Source: UBA57 sp013378375
GTDB lineage: Archaea > Thermoproteota > Nitrososphaeria > Nitrososphaerales > UBA57
DNA length: 27,660 bases
Assembly (NCBI GenBank): GCA_013378375.1
Contig: JACAFT010000014.1
Location: 1 to 27,660, forward strand
Reading direction: 5' to 3'
This document shows, piece by piece, positions 15,010 to 23,892 of this stretch (its first letter is position 1; each line of letters starts with the position of its first letter). A program made the position numbers and the translations under genes. Under the pieces are notes generated by a model, which worked only from the letters and a program-made list of their open reading frames with translations, had not been told where the DNA came from and searched no databases.

Positions 15010-16749
15010 TTGGTCAAGCCAGAAATTCAGGAATTGGTCTTTAAATATAGTTTATTTAATGCTTCTCAACACGACGGTAAGGCAAATCTTGGTTCTGTCA
15101 TTAACAAAATTATTGCAGAAAAACCTGAATTAAAGCCAAATATTAAGAAATTGATTCCAGATATTAAACCAATTATTGACCAGATTAATTCTATGAGTCC
15201 TGCGGAACAGATTGAACTTCTACAAAAAGATTTTCCAAATTTAAAACCCAAACCAAAACACGATGAACAATTTCCTCTACCTGATCTTCCAAATTTTTCT
15301 GCTTATAAAAAAATAATAACAAGATTTTCACCAAATCCAAATGGCTATTTACATCTTGGACATGTCAAAGCATTTCGTTTAAATGAGAGATATACACGTC
15401 AACACTCCGGTCAACTATTACTCCGTTTTGATGATACGAATCCCAATGCTGTTGATAATAAATTCTATAAAATAATTGAAGACAATTTAGCGTGGATGGG
15501 TATTAAATTTAACGAAATTTCTTATTCGTCAGACTTCATTGAAAAAATTTATGAAATTACTAAACAGATGCTAATTGATAATTATCTATATATCTGTGAA
15601 TGTAAATCTGAAATATTAAAAACTAATAGATTGAATAAACAATCCTGTGAACATCGTACTAATCTTAACCATGTAACAAACATAGAAAAATTCTTTTCTT
15701 CTACAGAATTATCTAATGTGATTATTCGATTTAAGGGAAATATGAAATCAGATAATACCGCTATGCGCGATCCAACTATGATGAGGATAATAAATTCTCC
15801 TCACCCAAGGACAGGTAACAAGTATTGGATTTGGCCTACATACGATCTTGCAGCACCAATAATTGATTGTTTACAAGGAGTTACTCATGTATTGCGTTCA
15901 AAAGAATTTGAATTACGTAATGAGTTATATAATGAAATTACTAAGATTGTTTTTGAACAAGGAAATATACAAACTAGACCTTCGTTAATGAATTTTTCTC
16001 GTGTATTGATGAAAGGTTCACCGACATCTAAAAGCGTAATTAACACCCTTATTGAAAAAGGCCAAATCAAAGAATGGAACGATCCAAGACTTGTTACAAT
16101 TTCCGCACTTCGTCGTCGTGGTTTTGTTGTAGAAGGAATCAATAATTTTATTGATTCATTGGGCCTTAGTAAAAGCGAATCTTCACCTAGCCTGGAACTT
16201 GTTGCTTCATTTAATCGAAAAGCCCGTGATAAGACTGACAAACGTTATTTTTTTGTTAAAGATCCAATTAAATTAATAGTTACAAATGTTCCTATACAAT
16301 CAGTTACTCTGAAACATCATCCTACTGAAAATCTTGGTTCAAGAACCATAAACATATCTGATGAATTTTGGGTTTCTATAGATGATCTAAATAATTCTAA
16401 TTCAGGTGATGTGATTAGACTAATGGATTTGTTTAATATTGAAATTAAAAACAAAACTAAAATGATTATTGAAGCTGATTTTGTTGGCCATAAACCCATT
16501 CCTAAGGTTAAAAAAATTCATTGGGTAGCATCTGATGGAATACCTTTTAACCTTATTATTCCAAATAACGATAAATTTTCCATTAATTCTGACGGTTTAT
16601 TTGAATTTCATCCAGATAGTCTAACAACACTAAACGGATTTGCAGAAAGTAATTGCCAACAACTCAACGACGGCGATCTAATACAATTCAATCGTATTGG
16701 TTTCTGTAGAGTTGTTTCTAACAATTCTGCAATTCTATCACATAAGTGA
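15010..16749 (+). CDS. gltX: Glutamyl-tRNA synthetase (archaeal type)
   Basis: GluRS charges tRNA-Glu and, in archaea lacking GlnRS, also tRNA-Gln for later amidation by GatDE. The 579-residue protein has the archaeal N-terminal helical domain (about 1-95) and the class I catalytic core with FSPNPNGYLHLGHVKA (HIGH motif as HLGH, 115-118). It continues with LRFDDTNP, YDLAAPIIDCLQGVTHVLRSKEFELRN and DPRLVTISALRRRGF. The beta-barrel tRNA-binding C-terminal half is the GluRS/GlnRS-shared type. The KMSKS-equivalent stretch reads KGSPTSKSVIN instead of the more usual VLSKRKI. TTG start 11 bases after AAGGA. The gene follows the prenyl synthase with three bases between. Confidence 0.92.
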   Translation: MVKPEIQELVFKYSLFNASQHDGKANLGSVINKIIAEKPELKPNIKKLIPDIKPIIDQINSMSPAEQIELLQKDFPNLKPKPKHDEQFPLPDLPNFSAYKKIITRFSPNPNGYLHLGHVKAFRLNERYTRQHSGQLLLRFDDTNPNAVDNKFYKIIEDNLAWMGIKFNEISYSSDFIEKIYEITKQMLIDNYLYICECKSEILKTNRLNKQSCEHRTNLNHVTNIEKFFSSTELSNVIIRFKGNMKSDNTAMRDPTMMRIINSPHPRTGNKYWIWPTYDLAAPIIDCLQGVTHVLRSKEFELRNELYNEITKIVFEQGNIQTRPSLMNFSRVLMKGSPTSKSVINTLIEKGQIKEWNDPRLVTISALRRRGFVVEGINNFIDSLGLSKSESSPSLELVASFNRKARDKTDKRYFFVKDPIKLIVTNVPIQSVTLKHHPTENLGSRTINISDEFWVSIDDLNNSNSGDVIRLMDLFNIEIKNKTKMIIEADFVGHKPIPKVKKIHWVASDGIPFNLIIPNNDKFSINSDGLFEFHPDSLTTLNGFAESNCQQLNDGDLIQFNRIGFCRVVSNNSAILSHK

Positions 16750-16755
16750 TTTCTT

Positions 16756-18024
16756 ATGGTATATGCTCATGACAATTATCAATCTATAGTTTTGAATAAA
16801 ATTACACAATCAAATTTTAGATGTTATTATAAACCTCATTATAACAAGTATTCGTTAGCAAATCTTGCTCCTACAATATTAACACATTTTGGAAAAAAAT
16901 CTAAAAATTTTATAAATGACAATCCTGTTCAAAATTCCCTGGACGGTTGTCATTCTATTGTTCTTTTACTAATAGATGGATTGGGATTTAATTTAATAAA
17001 AAATTCTCTTCATAACAAGTTTCTAAAACAAGTCTATTTCAATAATGTTGTTATTCCACTTACTTCTACTTTTCCTTCAACAACATCTACTGCACTTAGT
17101 ACTGTTAACACTGGTATGACTCCTAGTGAACATGGCATCATTGGACATACAATGTATCTTAGAAAATATGGCACTATTGCAAATATGGTTAATTTTAGTC
17201 CTGCGTCAGATAGGACGAGTACTGGACTAACAAAATTCGGTTTTGATCCAGAAACCTTTCTTCGAAAAGACACTCTTTACCAATCACTTTCGAAGATGGA
17301 TATACAAAGCAAAGTTCTCACACGTTGGATATATAAAAAAAGTGCTTTATCACGTATGTTGCATAAAGGCGCTGATGTCTTGCCTTATGTTAATTCTTCA
17401 GATATGTTTCTTAATCTATCAAAATTAATCAATAAAAAGACTCCCTTTGTGTTTGCTTATTGGGATGCTCTAGACTCTGCATCTCATGTTTATGGTCCAT
17501 TCACTGAAGAAGTCCAAAGTGAATTAAGAAGTATCTTATATGGACTAATTACTGAGTTTATTAATAATATAAAACGTCAATATCGAAATAAGGTTTGTAT
17601 ATTGATTACAGGTGATCATGGATTAGTTCATGTAAATAAACGAGGCCGGATATTTACTAATACTGTCCCTAATCTTTTAGATAATCTTAACCGTCCTCCT
17701 TCTGGAGATTCTCGTACTTCGTTTATTAAATCCGACTCTTCTAATAATAAAAAATTTAAGACTATATTTAGTAAATATAAAAATCAATTAGATATTTTTC
17801 CAAGTGACAAATTTGTCAAAGAAGGTTTTTACGGTTCAAAAATTGTAAACAAAGATATTTCTTCTGCTTTGGGTGATTTTACAATACTTTCACGTAAAGG
17901 AACTGCACTGATGCACCGTTTTAAATCTGATTTTAAAGCTTCATTATCGGGTTATCATGGCGGTCTTACAGATGATGAATTATTTGTTCCACTGTTTATA
18001 ATTAAACCTGAAAATCTAGATTAA
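16756..18024 (+). CDS. Alkaline-phosphatase-superfamily metallophosphoesterase (nucleotide pyrophosphatase/phosphodiesterase type)
   Basis: The 422-residue protein has the two-metal site of the superfamily. It includes LLIDGLGFN with Asp74, the nucleophile region FPSTTSTALSTVNTGMTPSEHG (106-127, nucleophile Thr109 or Thr110), YWDALDSASHVYGP in the middle, ITGDHGLV with the Asp-His pair, and a last metal histidine in SGYHGGLTDDELFVP near the end. This resembles type I phosphodiesterase/nucleotide pyrophosphatases more than classical phosphatases. No signal peptide is apparent, so it is probably cytoplasmic. The substrate is unknown; I see nothing that ties it to isoprenoids beyond position. 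ATG start six bases after gltX. Its stop overlaps the stop of trpA on the other strand. Confidence 0.82.
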   Translation: MVYAHDNYQSIVLNKITQSNFRCYYKPHYNKYSLANLAPTILTHFGKKSKNFINDNPVQNSLDGCHSIVLLLIDGLGFNLIKNSLHNKFLKQVYFNNVVIPLTSTFPSTTSTALSTVNTGMTPSEHGIIGHTMYLRKYGTIANMVNFSPASDRTSTGLTKFGFDPETFLRKDTLYQSLSKMDIQSKVLTRWIYKKSALSRMLHKGADVLPYVNSSDMFLNLSKLINKKTPFVFAYWDALDSASHVYGPFTEEVQSELRSILYGLITEFINNIKRQYRNKVCILITGDHGLVHVNKRGRIFTNTVPNLLDNLNRPPSGDSRTSFIKSDSSNNKKFKTIFSKYKNQLDIFPSDKFVKEGFYGSKIVNKDISSALGDFTILSRKGTALMHRFKSDFKASLSGYHGGLTDDELFVPLFIIKPENLD

Positions 18025-18827
18025 TTATTTGTAGCCTGAGATAGCTCTAACGATAATTTATTTAATTTATTAATCATAACATCTGTGTTTCCTGAATTTT
18101 CTTCGATAATTTTTATGAACGCGCTACCTACAATCACTCCGTCGACCCCTAACTTTGTAAAATGTTTTACATGTTCAGGTTTTGATATTCCGAATCCAAC
18201 TGCTACTGGTATTCTTCCATTTACTCTCTTTACTATTCTTTTTGCTGCATCTGAAGAATATTCATTGAACAAATCTCTTGTTCCAGTTACTCCAAATAAA
18301 CTTACCATGTATAGAAATCCACTAGTTGAATCAATTATATTATCTAATCGTAAATTGTTTGTTGCTGGACTAGCTAAGAATATAGTATCTATGTCCTTGC
18401 CTCTTGCTAATTTTATGTATTCTTTTCCCTCTTCAGGTGGTAAATCGGGAGATACGATACCTGAAATTTTAGCCTTTGCAGCTTCTTGTAAAAATACATC
18501 TGTACCAATTTTCATTATAGTGTTATAATAAGTGAGTAAAACAACTGGTACATTCAAATTCTCCACAATCTTCTTACTAGTATCTAAAATATCCTTAGTT
18601 GTTGTTCCATTTGATAATGATCTCATACTTGATGATTGTATAGTAGGACCATCAGCAATAGGGTCTGAAAATGGAATTCCTAATTCGATGATATCTACTC
18701 CGCCTTTTACCATTGCTTCCGCAAGTTTTGATGTTAATTCAATAGATGGATCTCCTGCAGTTATGAAGCCAATTAATAATGATTTATTTTGTTCTTTTCC
18801 TTCTTTGAATTTTTCTGCAATATTCAT
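18021..18827 (-). CDS. trpA: Tryptophan synthase alpha chain
   Basis: TrpA cleaves indole-3-glycerol phosphate to indole and glyceraldehyde-3-phosphate and passes indole to TrpB through a tunnel. The 268-residue TIM barrel has FITAGDPS near 21-28 and IIELGIPFSDPIADGPTIQ with the catalytic pair Glu48 and Asp59. SGIVSPDLPPEE follows in the middle and VAVGFGISKPEHV near the end. Last gene of the trp operon; its ATG overlaps the trpB stop (ATGA). The 3' end overlaps the convergent phosphatase-family gene by four bases. Confidence 0.96.
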   Translation of the reverse strand: MNIAEKFKEGKEQNKSLLIGFITAGDPSIELTSKLAEAMVKGGVDIIELGIPFSDPIADGPTIQSSSMRSLSNGTTTKDILDTSKKIVENLNVPVVLLTYYNTIMKIGTDVFLQEAAKAKISGIVSPDLPPEEGKEYIKLARGKDIDTIFLASPATNNLRLDNIIDSTSGFLYMVSLFGVTGTRDLFNEYSSDAAKRIVKRVNGRIPVAVGFGISKPEHVKHFTKLGVDGVIVGSAFIKIIEENSGNTDVMINKLNKLSLELSQATNN

Positions 18828-20017
18828 AAATTATTACCCAAATGTTTTGCAATTATTGGTGTATCTTTATCTCCTCTTCCTGATAAAGTCACTACTATTG
18901 ATTGATTATCCTTTACATCTTGAGCACGTTTTATTGCTTCTGCTATTGCATGTGAAGTTTCTAATGCAGGAATAATTCCTTCTAGTTTTGACATTTCTAT
19001 GAATGCATTTATCGCTTCATCATCTTTTATACTAACATATTCTACTCTGTCCTGATCTTTTAAGAAAGAATGTTCTGGACCTACTCCTGGATAATCTAAT
19101 CCTGCAGAAATACTATGAGTTTCTTTAATTTGTCCCTCGTCATCTTGTAACAAATAACTTCGTGCTCCATGTAATACTCCTTCACTTCCTGCCACTAACG
19201 TTGATGAATGTTTTCCTTTCTCTATGCCTAGTCCACCTGCCTCTACACCTACTAGCTTACATTTCTCCTCTAAAAACGGATAAAAAGTTCCAATTGCATT
19301 ACTTCCTCCTCCTACACATGCAATTAAAATATCTGGTATTTCATTTGATGAAATTTTTGGAAATTGTTCTTTAATTTCTTTTCCTATAACACTCTGAAAA
19401 TCTCTTACAATCATGGGATAAGGATGAGGTCCTACTACTGAACCAATAAGATAATAAGTTGATTCTACATTAGTAACCCAGTCTCGTATTGCTTCATTGA
19501 TTGCATCTTTTAGTGTTTTAGATCCACTTTTCACACTATGTACTTCTGCTCCTAATAATTTCATTCTGAATACGTTTGGACTCTGTCTTTCAACATCATT
19601 ACTCCCCATATATATTTCACATTTTAAATCTAATAATGCGCATGCCATTGCTGTTGCTACTCCATGTTGTCCTGCTCCTGTTTCTGCAATAATGCGTTTC
19701 TTACCCATTGATTTTGCTAATAATGCTTGACCTATGCTGTTGTTAATCTTATGAGCTCCGCCGTGCAGTAGATCTTCTCGTTTGAAATAGATCTTGCCTC
19801 CATATTTCTTTGATAGATTCTCTGCAAAATAAATTGGCGTAGGTCTACCTGCATAATTTTCTAACAATTCTGATAATTTATTATTGAACTTTTCATCTTC
19901 CTTTATTTCATTGTATTTTTCTTCTAATTCATCTACGACTGGCATTAAAGTCTCAGGAACGTATTTTCCACCAAATGTTCCAAATTTTCCCTTAATTGGC
20001 TGTGATTTTAAATTCAT
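18824..20017 (-). CDS. trpB: Tryptophan synthase beta chain (TrpB1 type)
   Basis: TrpB condenses indole with serine using pyridoxal phosphate. The 397-residue protein starts with the usual GTFGGKYVPETLMP and has the PLP lysine Lys90 in HGGAHKIN and the catalytic glutamate Glu112 in AETGAGQHGVA. The phosphate-binding GGGSNAIG and PGVGPEHS follow. Length and motifs are those of TrpB1, the partner of TrpA; the longer TrpB2 differs in the communication region. ATG overlaps the trpC stop by four bases. Confidence 0.96.
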   Translation of the reverse strand: MNLKSQPIKGKFGTFGGKYVPETLMPVVDELEEKYNEIKEDEKFNNKLSELLENYAGRPTPIYFAENLSKKYGGKIYFKREDLLHGGAHKINNSIGQALLAKSMGKKRIIAETGAGQHGVATAMACALLDLKCEIYMGSNDVERQSPNVFRMKLLGAEVHSVKSGSKTLKDAINEAIRDWVTNVESTYYLIGSVVGPHPYPMIVRDFQSVIGKEIKEQFPKISSNEIPDILIACVGGGSNAIGTFYPFLEEKCKLVGVEAGGLGIEKGKHSSTLVAGSEGVLHGARSYLLQDDEGQIKETHSISAGLDYPGVGPEHSFLKDQDRVEYVSIKDDEAINAFIEMSKLEGIIPALETSHAIAEAIKRAQDVKDNQSIVVTLSGRGDKDTPIIAKHLGNNL

Positions 20018-20832
20018 TTCTTTACACTTGTTAATTCTATTACTTTCTTTTCAACATCATTTGCTTTCATTATCGAGGTTCCTACTAAAAATCCTTCTAC
20101 TCCAGTTTTGCCGATCATTTTTATGTCTTCACTAGTAAATATCCCACTCTCACTTATTATTGGTTTATCTATATTACAATCTTTTAAAATCCTATTAGTA
20201 GTTTCTATATCTAATTCTAGTGTATTTAGATCTCTGTTATTTATTCCAAGAATATCTACATCCCTTGTTGCTGCTTTATTTAATTCTTCTCGATTATTGA
20301 CTTCTAATAATATTTCTAGACCTTTATTCTTTGCAAACGTAATCAATTGTTCTAGTTTATTATTATTCTCTTTGAACAGTGTTTCTATTAACAATATTGC
20401 ATCTGCTCCTAAATTGAAACCTGCATCAATCTGTTTCGTATCAATAATTATGTCTTTCATTAATATTGGTAGATTGGTATTCTCTCTTACAATTTTTAGA
20501 TTGTCTAACGATCCGTCAAAATATAATGGTTGAGTAAGTACTGATATGGCTGACGCCCCATTTCTTTCCATTGTTGATAATATTTCCTGTTGATTATTGG
20601 AATCAAGATTTATTTTTCCTAATGATGGGGAAGAGAATTTAATTTCCGTGATTATTGGATAATATTCTTTGTTTCTTAGTAATACATCCTTTAGACTATT
20701 ATTTTGACGATCAACTTGGTCTGATCTACTATAGTAATCTTTATCGATTAATTCTCTAATTTCTTCGGCAATTACTGTTAAAAATTTGTTATCAAATCGA
20801 TTCGAATTGTTCAATTCTTTCCATATCTCCAT
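20014..20832 (-). CDS. trpC: Indole-3-glycerol phosphate synthase
   Basis: TrpC closes the indole ring from carboxyphenylaminodeoxyribulose phosphate. The 272-residue barrel shows ITEIKFSSPSLGKI (the usual IAEVKRxSPSxG with Phe for Arg), ISVLTQPLYFDGSL, LPILMKDIIID, LLEVNNREEL, LGINNRDLNTLE and ISESGI. It is a single-domain enzyme with no fused TrpF. The ATG at 20832 overlaps trpD by 41 bp, long for this operon; a TTG six codons later (20814) is an alternative that would cut the overlap to 23 bp. The Phe in place of the usual Arg after the catalytic Lys is a small oddity. Confidence 0.93.
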   Translation of the reverse strand: MEIWKELNNSNRFDNKFLTVIAEEIRELIDKDYYSRSDQVDRQNNSLKDVLLRNKEYYPIITEIKFSSPSLGKINLDSNNQQEILSTMERNGASAISVLTQPLYFDGSLDNLKIVRENTNLPILMKDIIIDTKQIDAGFNLGADAILLIETLFKENNNKLEQLITFAKNKGLEILLEVNNREELNKAATRDVDILGINNRDLNTLELDIETTNRILKDCNIDKPIISESGIFTSEDIKMIGKTGVEGFLVGTSIMKANDVEKKVIELTSVKK

Positions 20833-21853
20833 TTACAAATTGAATAAATTCCTTTAATTTATCAATACATTTTCCTGACACTAAAGTTTCTCTTGCTTTT
20901 TCTACTCCTTCTGAAATTGACGCTGCTTTTCCTGCAACAATAAAACCTACAGATGAATTTGCAATTACTGCTTCTACCTTGGGATCATTAATTTCTAATC
21001 TGTTGGCGAGAATTTGAAACATAATTTCTGCATTATAATCTATTCCTGTTCCTGCAATGTCTTGTGCGTTAATTTTTTGTAAACCAAAGTTTTCTGGTTT
21101 TACAGTTATTTCTTCACCCTGATTCTCTAAATCTCCAATAAATCTCATTTTTGTTTCTCCAAATGTCGAAATTTCATCTAATCCATCCATACCATGTACA
21201 ATTATTGCACGTTTACATCCAAGTTCTGGTAATATTTTTGCATACTTGTCAATTAATCCAACGTTAGCCACTCCAACTATCATTGAATCTGCATCTGCCG
21301 GGTTTGTTAAAGGTCCTAAAATATTAAAAATTGTTTTTACTCCAATTTCCTTTCTTGTTCCAATTACGTTTTTCATTGCTGGATGGAAAACCGGTGCAAA
21401 CATAAATCCAATTCCCTTTTTCTCGATACATTCTTCTACTATCTTTGGTTTTGTATCAAGTTTGTATCCTAATCTATCAAGTACATCTGCACTTCCGCAT
21501 TTTCCTGTTGCTGCCCGATTTCCGTGTTTTGCAATTTTAACATCTGCCGATGCTAGTACAAATGCCGAAATTGTACTCAAATTGATTGTTTTTATTTTAT
21601 CCCCTCCTGTTCCTACAATATCTATTAATCTGTTGTCGTACGCAGGTCTAATTCTATTAGCAAATTCTTTCATCGTCTTTGCTAATGCTATGATTTCTTC
21701 AGTCGATTCTCCTTTCATACTTAAAGATATTAAAAACGCAGACATCTGTGACGGCGTCGCAGAACCTGACATGATTTCTTTCATTGCTTGTGATGCTTCA
21801 TCACTTGAAAGTGAACTTTTGTCTACATTCTTTTTTATTGCATCAATTATCAT
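20792..21853 (-). CDS. trpD: Anthranilate phosphoribosyltransferase
   Basis: TrpD transfers the phosphoribosyl group from PRPP to anthranilate. The 353-residue protein has the PRPP loop DIVGTGGDKIKTINLST (GTGGD at 81-85), KHGNRAATGKCGSADVLDRLG and FMFAPVFHPAMKNV. These are followed by the turn RKEIGVKTIFNILGPLTNPA and VHGMDGLDEIS. It stands alone here, not fused to TrpG. The ATG shares one base with the trpG stop (TAATG arrangement), so translation is likely coupled. Confidence 0.95.
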   Translation of the reverse strand: MIIDAIKKNVDKSSLSSDEASQAMKEIMSGSATPSQMSAFLISLSMKGESTEEIIALAKTMKEFANRIRPAYDNRLIDIVGTGGDKIKTINLSTISAFVLASADVKIAKHGNRAATGKCGSADVLDRLGYKLDTKPKIVEECIEKKGIGFMFAPVFHPAMKNVIGTRKEIGVKTIFNILGPLTNPADADSMIVGVANVGLIDKYAKILPELGCKRAIIVHGMDGLDEISTFGETKMRFIGDLENQGEEITVKPENFGLQKINAQDIAGTGIDYNAEIMFQILANRLEINDPKVEAVIANSSVGFIVAGKAASISEGVEKARETLVSGKCIDKLKEFIQFVNGDMERIEQFESI

Positions 21854-22440
21854 TAATTTTCCCCTTCTATAAAATTCTGTAGTAATCTTTTTCCTGCTTC
21901 AGTTAAAATAGATTCCGGATGACACTGAATTCCTTGGATGTTATATTTTTTATGTTTTAATCCCATAATTTCATTGTCATCTTCAGATTTTGCGGAAATT
22001 ATTAATTCATCTGGCAATGTCTTTTCATCTACTACTAATGAATGATATCTTGTTGCTCTAAAAGGATTTGGAAGATTTTTAAAAATACCCGTTCCATCAT
22101 GTTTAATCAGACTTGTTTTTCCATGTTTCAATGTCTTGGCTCGTCTAATTGTTCCACCGAAAGTATATCCAATTCCTTGATGTCCTAGACAAACTCCTAG
22201 TACTGGTATGGACCTTTCTCCTGATAGTCTGATTATTTCTGAACATATGCCAAAATACCTTTCATCACATGGATTACCTGGTCCTGGAGAAATGATTACT
22301 CTTTCTGGTTCTATCTGATTGAATTGTTTAACAGTAATACGATCATTTCTGAATACTATTGGTTCTGTTGATAGTTCCCCACAGTACTGAACAAGATTAT
22401 ATGTAAATGAATCATAATTGTCTATTATTAATAATTTCAC
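21853..22440 (-). CDS. trpG: Anthranilate synthase component II (glutamine amidotransferase)
   Basis: TrpG hydrolyses glutamine and feeds ammonia to TrpE. The 195-residue class I amidotransferase has the start DNYDSFTYNLVQY (7-19), oxyanion-loop SPGPGNP at 51-57, nucleophile Cys84 in GVCLGHQGIGY, and His174/Glu176 in IQCHPESILT. The start is GTG at 22440, two bases from the trpE stop, with a very strong Shine-Dalgarno seven bases upstream. A role as the para-aminobenzoate synthase subunit cannot be excluded from sequence alone but the operon argues for tryptophan. Confidence 0.95.
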   Translation of the reverse strand: MKLLIIDNYDSFTYNLVQYCGELSTEPIVFRNDRITVKQFNQIEPERVIISPGPGNPCDERYFGICSEIIRLSGERSIPVLGVCLGHQGIGYTFGGTIRRAKTLKHGKTSLIKHDGTGIFKNLPNPFRATRYHSLVVDEKTLPDELIISAKSEDDNEIMGLKHKKYNIQGIQCHPESILTEAGKRLLQNFIEGEN

Positions 22441-22441
22441 A

Positions 22442-23842
22442 TTAATTACCTCCTTTCGACATTTTTAATGCAGCAATTAAAGCACTTGCTTTTTGTTCCG
22501 TTTCGAACCATTCTTTTTCCGGTATTGAATCTGCAACTATTCCTGCTCCAGCTTGAATATACGCATCTTTTCCTTTTACAACAAGTGTTCTGATTGTTAT
22601 TGCAAAATCTGCACATAAATTTTTTGAAAAATACCCTAATGCTCCTGCATAAGGTCCTCTTGATTCATTTTCCAATTCTTGAATTATTTCCATTGCACGT
22701 ATTTTTGGAGCTCCTGATACTGTCCCTGCAGGAAATATCGCTCTAATTGCATCAAAACAATCTCTGTCTGTTCTTAATTCTCCTACTACTTTTGATACAA
22801 TGTGTTGAACATGACTAAATTGATGTACTTGCATAAATTCTGATACTTTTACTGTTCCAAATTTAGAAATTTGACCAACATCATTTCTTGCTAAATCTAC
22901 TAACATTACGTGTTCAGCTCTTTCTTTCTCATCGGATAACAATTCCTCTGTTAGTTGTTTATTCTTCTCTGAATCCTTATCTCTTGGTCGTGTTCCTGCT
23001 ATTGGAAATGTCTCAATCTGGTTATTCGTAACTCTTACTAGCATTTCTGGACTAGATCCAATTATATTTACATTTTTGTTCTTGTAATAGTACATATAAG
23101 GTGAAGGATTTATTGTCCTCAACGACATGTAAATCGCTAATAAATCTCCTGTTATCTCAAATTCATACTTTCTTGATAATACAACCTGAAATATATCCCC
23201 TGATTTTATGTATTCTTTTGCAATTTCGACATTATTTTCAAATACTTTTTTATTTATATTGGAACTTGGTTCTGTATACTTTATTGTTCCAATTTCACTT
23301 TCTTTCCATTCAGCATTTAATAATTCAATTATTTCCTCTGATTTATCTTGTTCAGAATAATAATAATACGTTTTGCCTTTTTCATGATCGAATATTATAC
23401 CTTCATTAAATAATCCAAATTGAAAGTCTGAATAAGTTACTTTAGTATAATTATCTGATATCTCTTCCCAGTTTCTAATTATATCATAAGAAATGAATCC
23501 TACTAATCCACCAATTAATCTATTGAAATTATTATCTATTTTATTTTCTTTTAGTATCTCTCTTAAATTACTAAATAGATCATTTGAGTTAGTAATGTCT
23601 ATGTTATTCTCATTGTTTTTACTAACAACTTTGATAATGTTATTATCTAGAGTAATCATTAATGAAGGATTAAATCCAATGTAAGAAAATTCTGATAATT
23701 TTTCTGGCCCAAATATAGATTCCAATATGTATATATCGTCAAATTTTTTCGATAGTCGAGCAAATGCCTCAAACGGATTAAGATTTATTTTTATTTCTTT
23801 AAAATTTACTTTATTATTTCTCTTTTTGCCAAAAATATTCAC
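22442..23842 (-). CDS. trpE: Anthranilate synthase component I
   Basis: TrpE converts chorismate and ammonia to anthranilate, the committed step. The 466-residue protein has the tryptophan feedback-site motif ILES at 39-42, GGLVGFISYD, SGDIFQVVLSRKYE, GSSPEMLVRV, PIAGTRPRD (usually RPRG), AEHVMLVDLARNDVG, IFPAGTVSGAPKIRAMEII and QAGAGIVADS. These mark a complete, probably feedback-inhibited enzyme. The start is GTG at 23842; an ATG four bases upstream on the same strand is out of frame. First gene of the trpEGDCBA operon, with a TATA-like promoter and two TGTACA boxes immediately upstream. Confidence 0.95.
   Translation of the reverse strand: MNIFGKKRNNKVNFKEIKINLNPFEAFARLSKKFDDIYILESIFGPEKLSEFSYIGFNPSLMITLDNNIIKVVSKNNENNIDITNSNDLFSNLREILKENKIDNNFNRLIGGLVGFISYDIIRNWEEISDNYTKVTYSDFQFGLFNEGIIFDHEKGKTYYYYSEQDKSEEIIELLNAEWKESEIGTIKYTEPSSNINKKVFENNVEIAKEYIKSGDIFQVVLSRKYEFEITGDLLAIYMSLRTINPSPYMYYYKNKNVNIIGSSPEMLVRVTNNQIETFPIAGTRPRDKDSEKNKQLTEELLSDEKERAEHVMLVDLARNDVGQISKFGTVKVSEFMQVHQFSHVQHIVSKVVGELRTDRDCFDAIRAIFPAGTVSGAPKIRAMEIIQELENESRGPYAGALGYFSKNLCADFAITIRTLVVKGKDAYIQAGAGIVADSIPEKEWFETEQKASALIAALKMSKGGN
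22448..22456 (-). promoter_or_regulatory. Strong Shine-Dalgarno of trpG
   Basis: On the minus strand this reads AAAGGAGGT, followed by AATTAAT and the GTG start, a nearly complete match to the archaeal anti-Shine-Dalgarno. It lies within the last codons of trpE and decides the GTG start of trpG. It is the best ribosome binding site I saw in the window. Confidence 0.85.
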
Positions 23843-23858
23843 CCATGTCTACTCACTA

Positions 23859-23884
23859 TGTACAATATTGTAGCGAAATGTACA
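23859..23884 (-). promoter_or_regulatory. Two TGTACA boxes, candidate trp operator
   Basis: The hexamer TGTACA occurs at 23859-23864 and 23879-23884, exactly 20 bp (two helical turns) apart. The first overlaps a 12-bp perfect palindrome TACAATATTGTA (23861-23872) and the second is the core of ATGTACAT (23878-23885). The second box abuts the putative TATA box; the first covers the predicted transcription start. TGTACA is the TRP box bound by the repressor TrpY in Methanothermobacter. Whether this organism has a TrpY-like regulator is not visible here. Confidence 0.55.
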
Positions 23885-23892
23885 TATTTAAA
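23885..23892 (-). promoter_or_regulatory. putative TATA box of the trp operon
   Basis: On the minus strand this is TTTAAATA, the same octamer found before larE. A start about 26 bp downstream would fall near 23862, leaving a leader of about 20 nt before the trpE GTG. That leader contains GTGAG, a weak Shine-Dalgarno. I see no leader peptide or attenuator. Confidence 0.45.
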
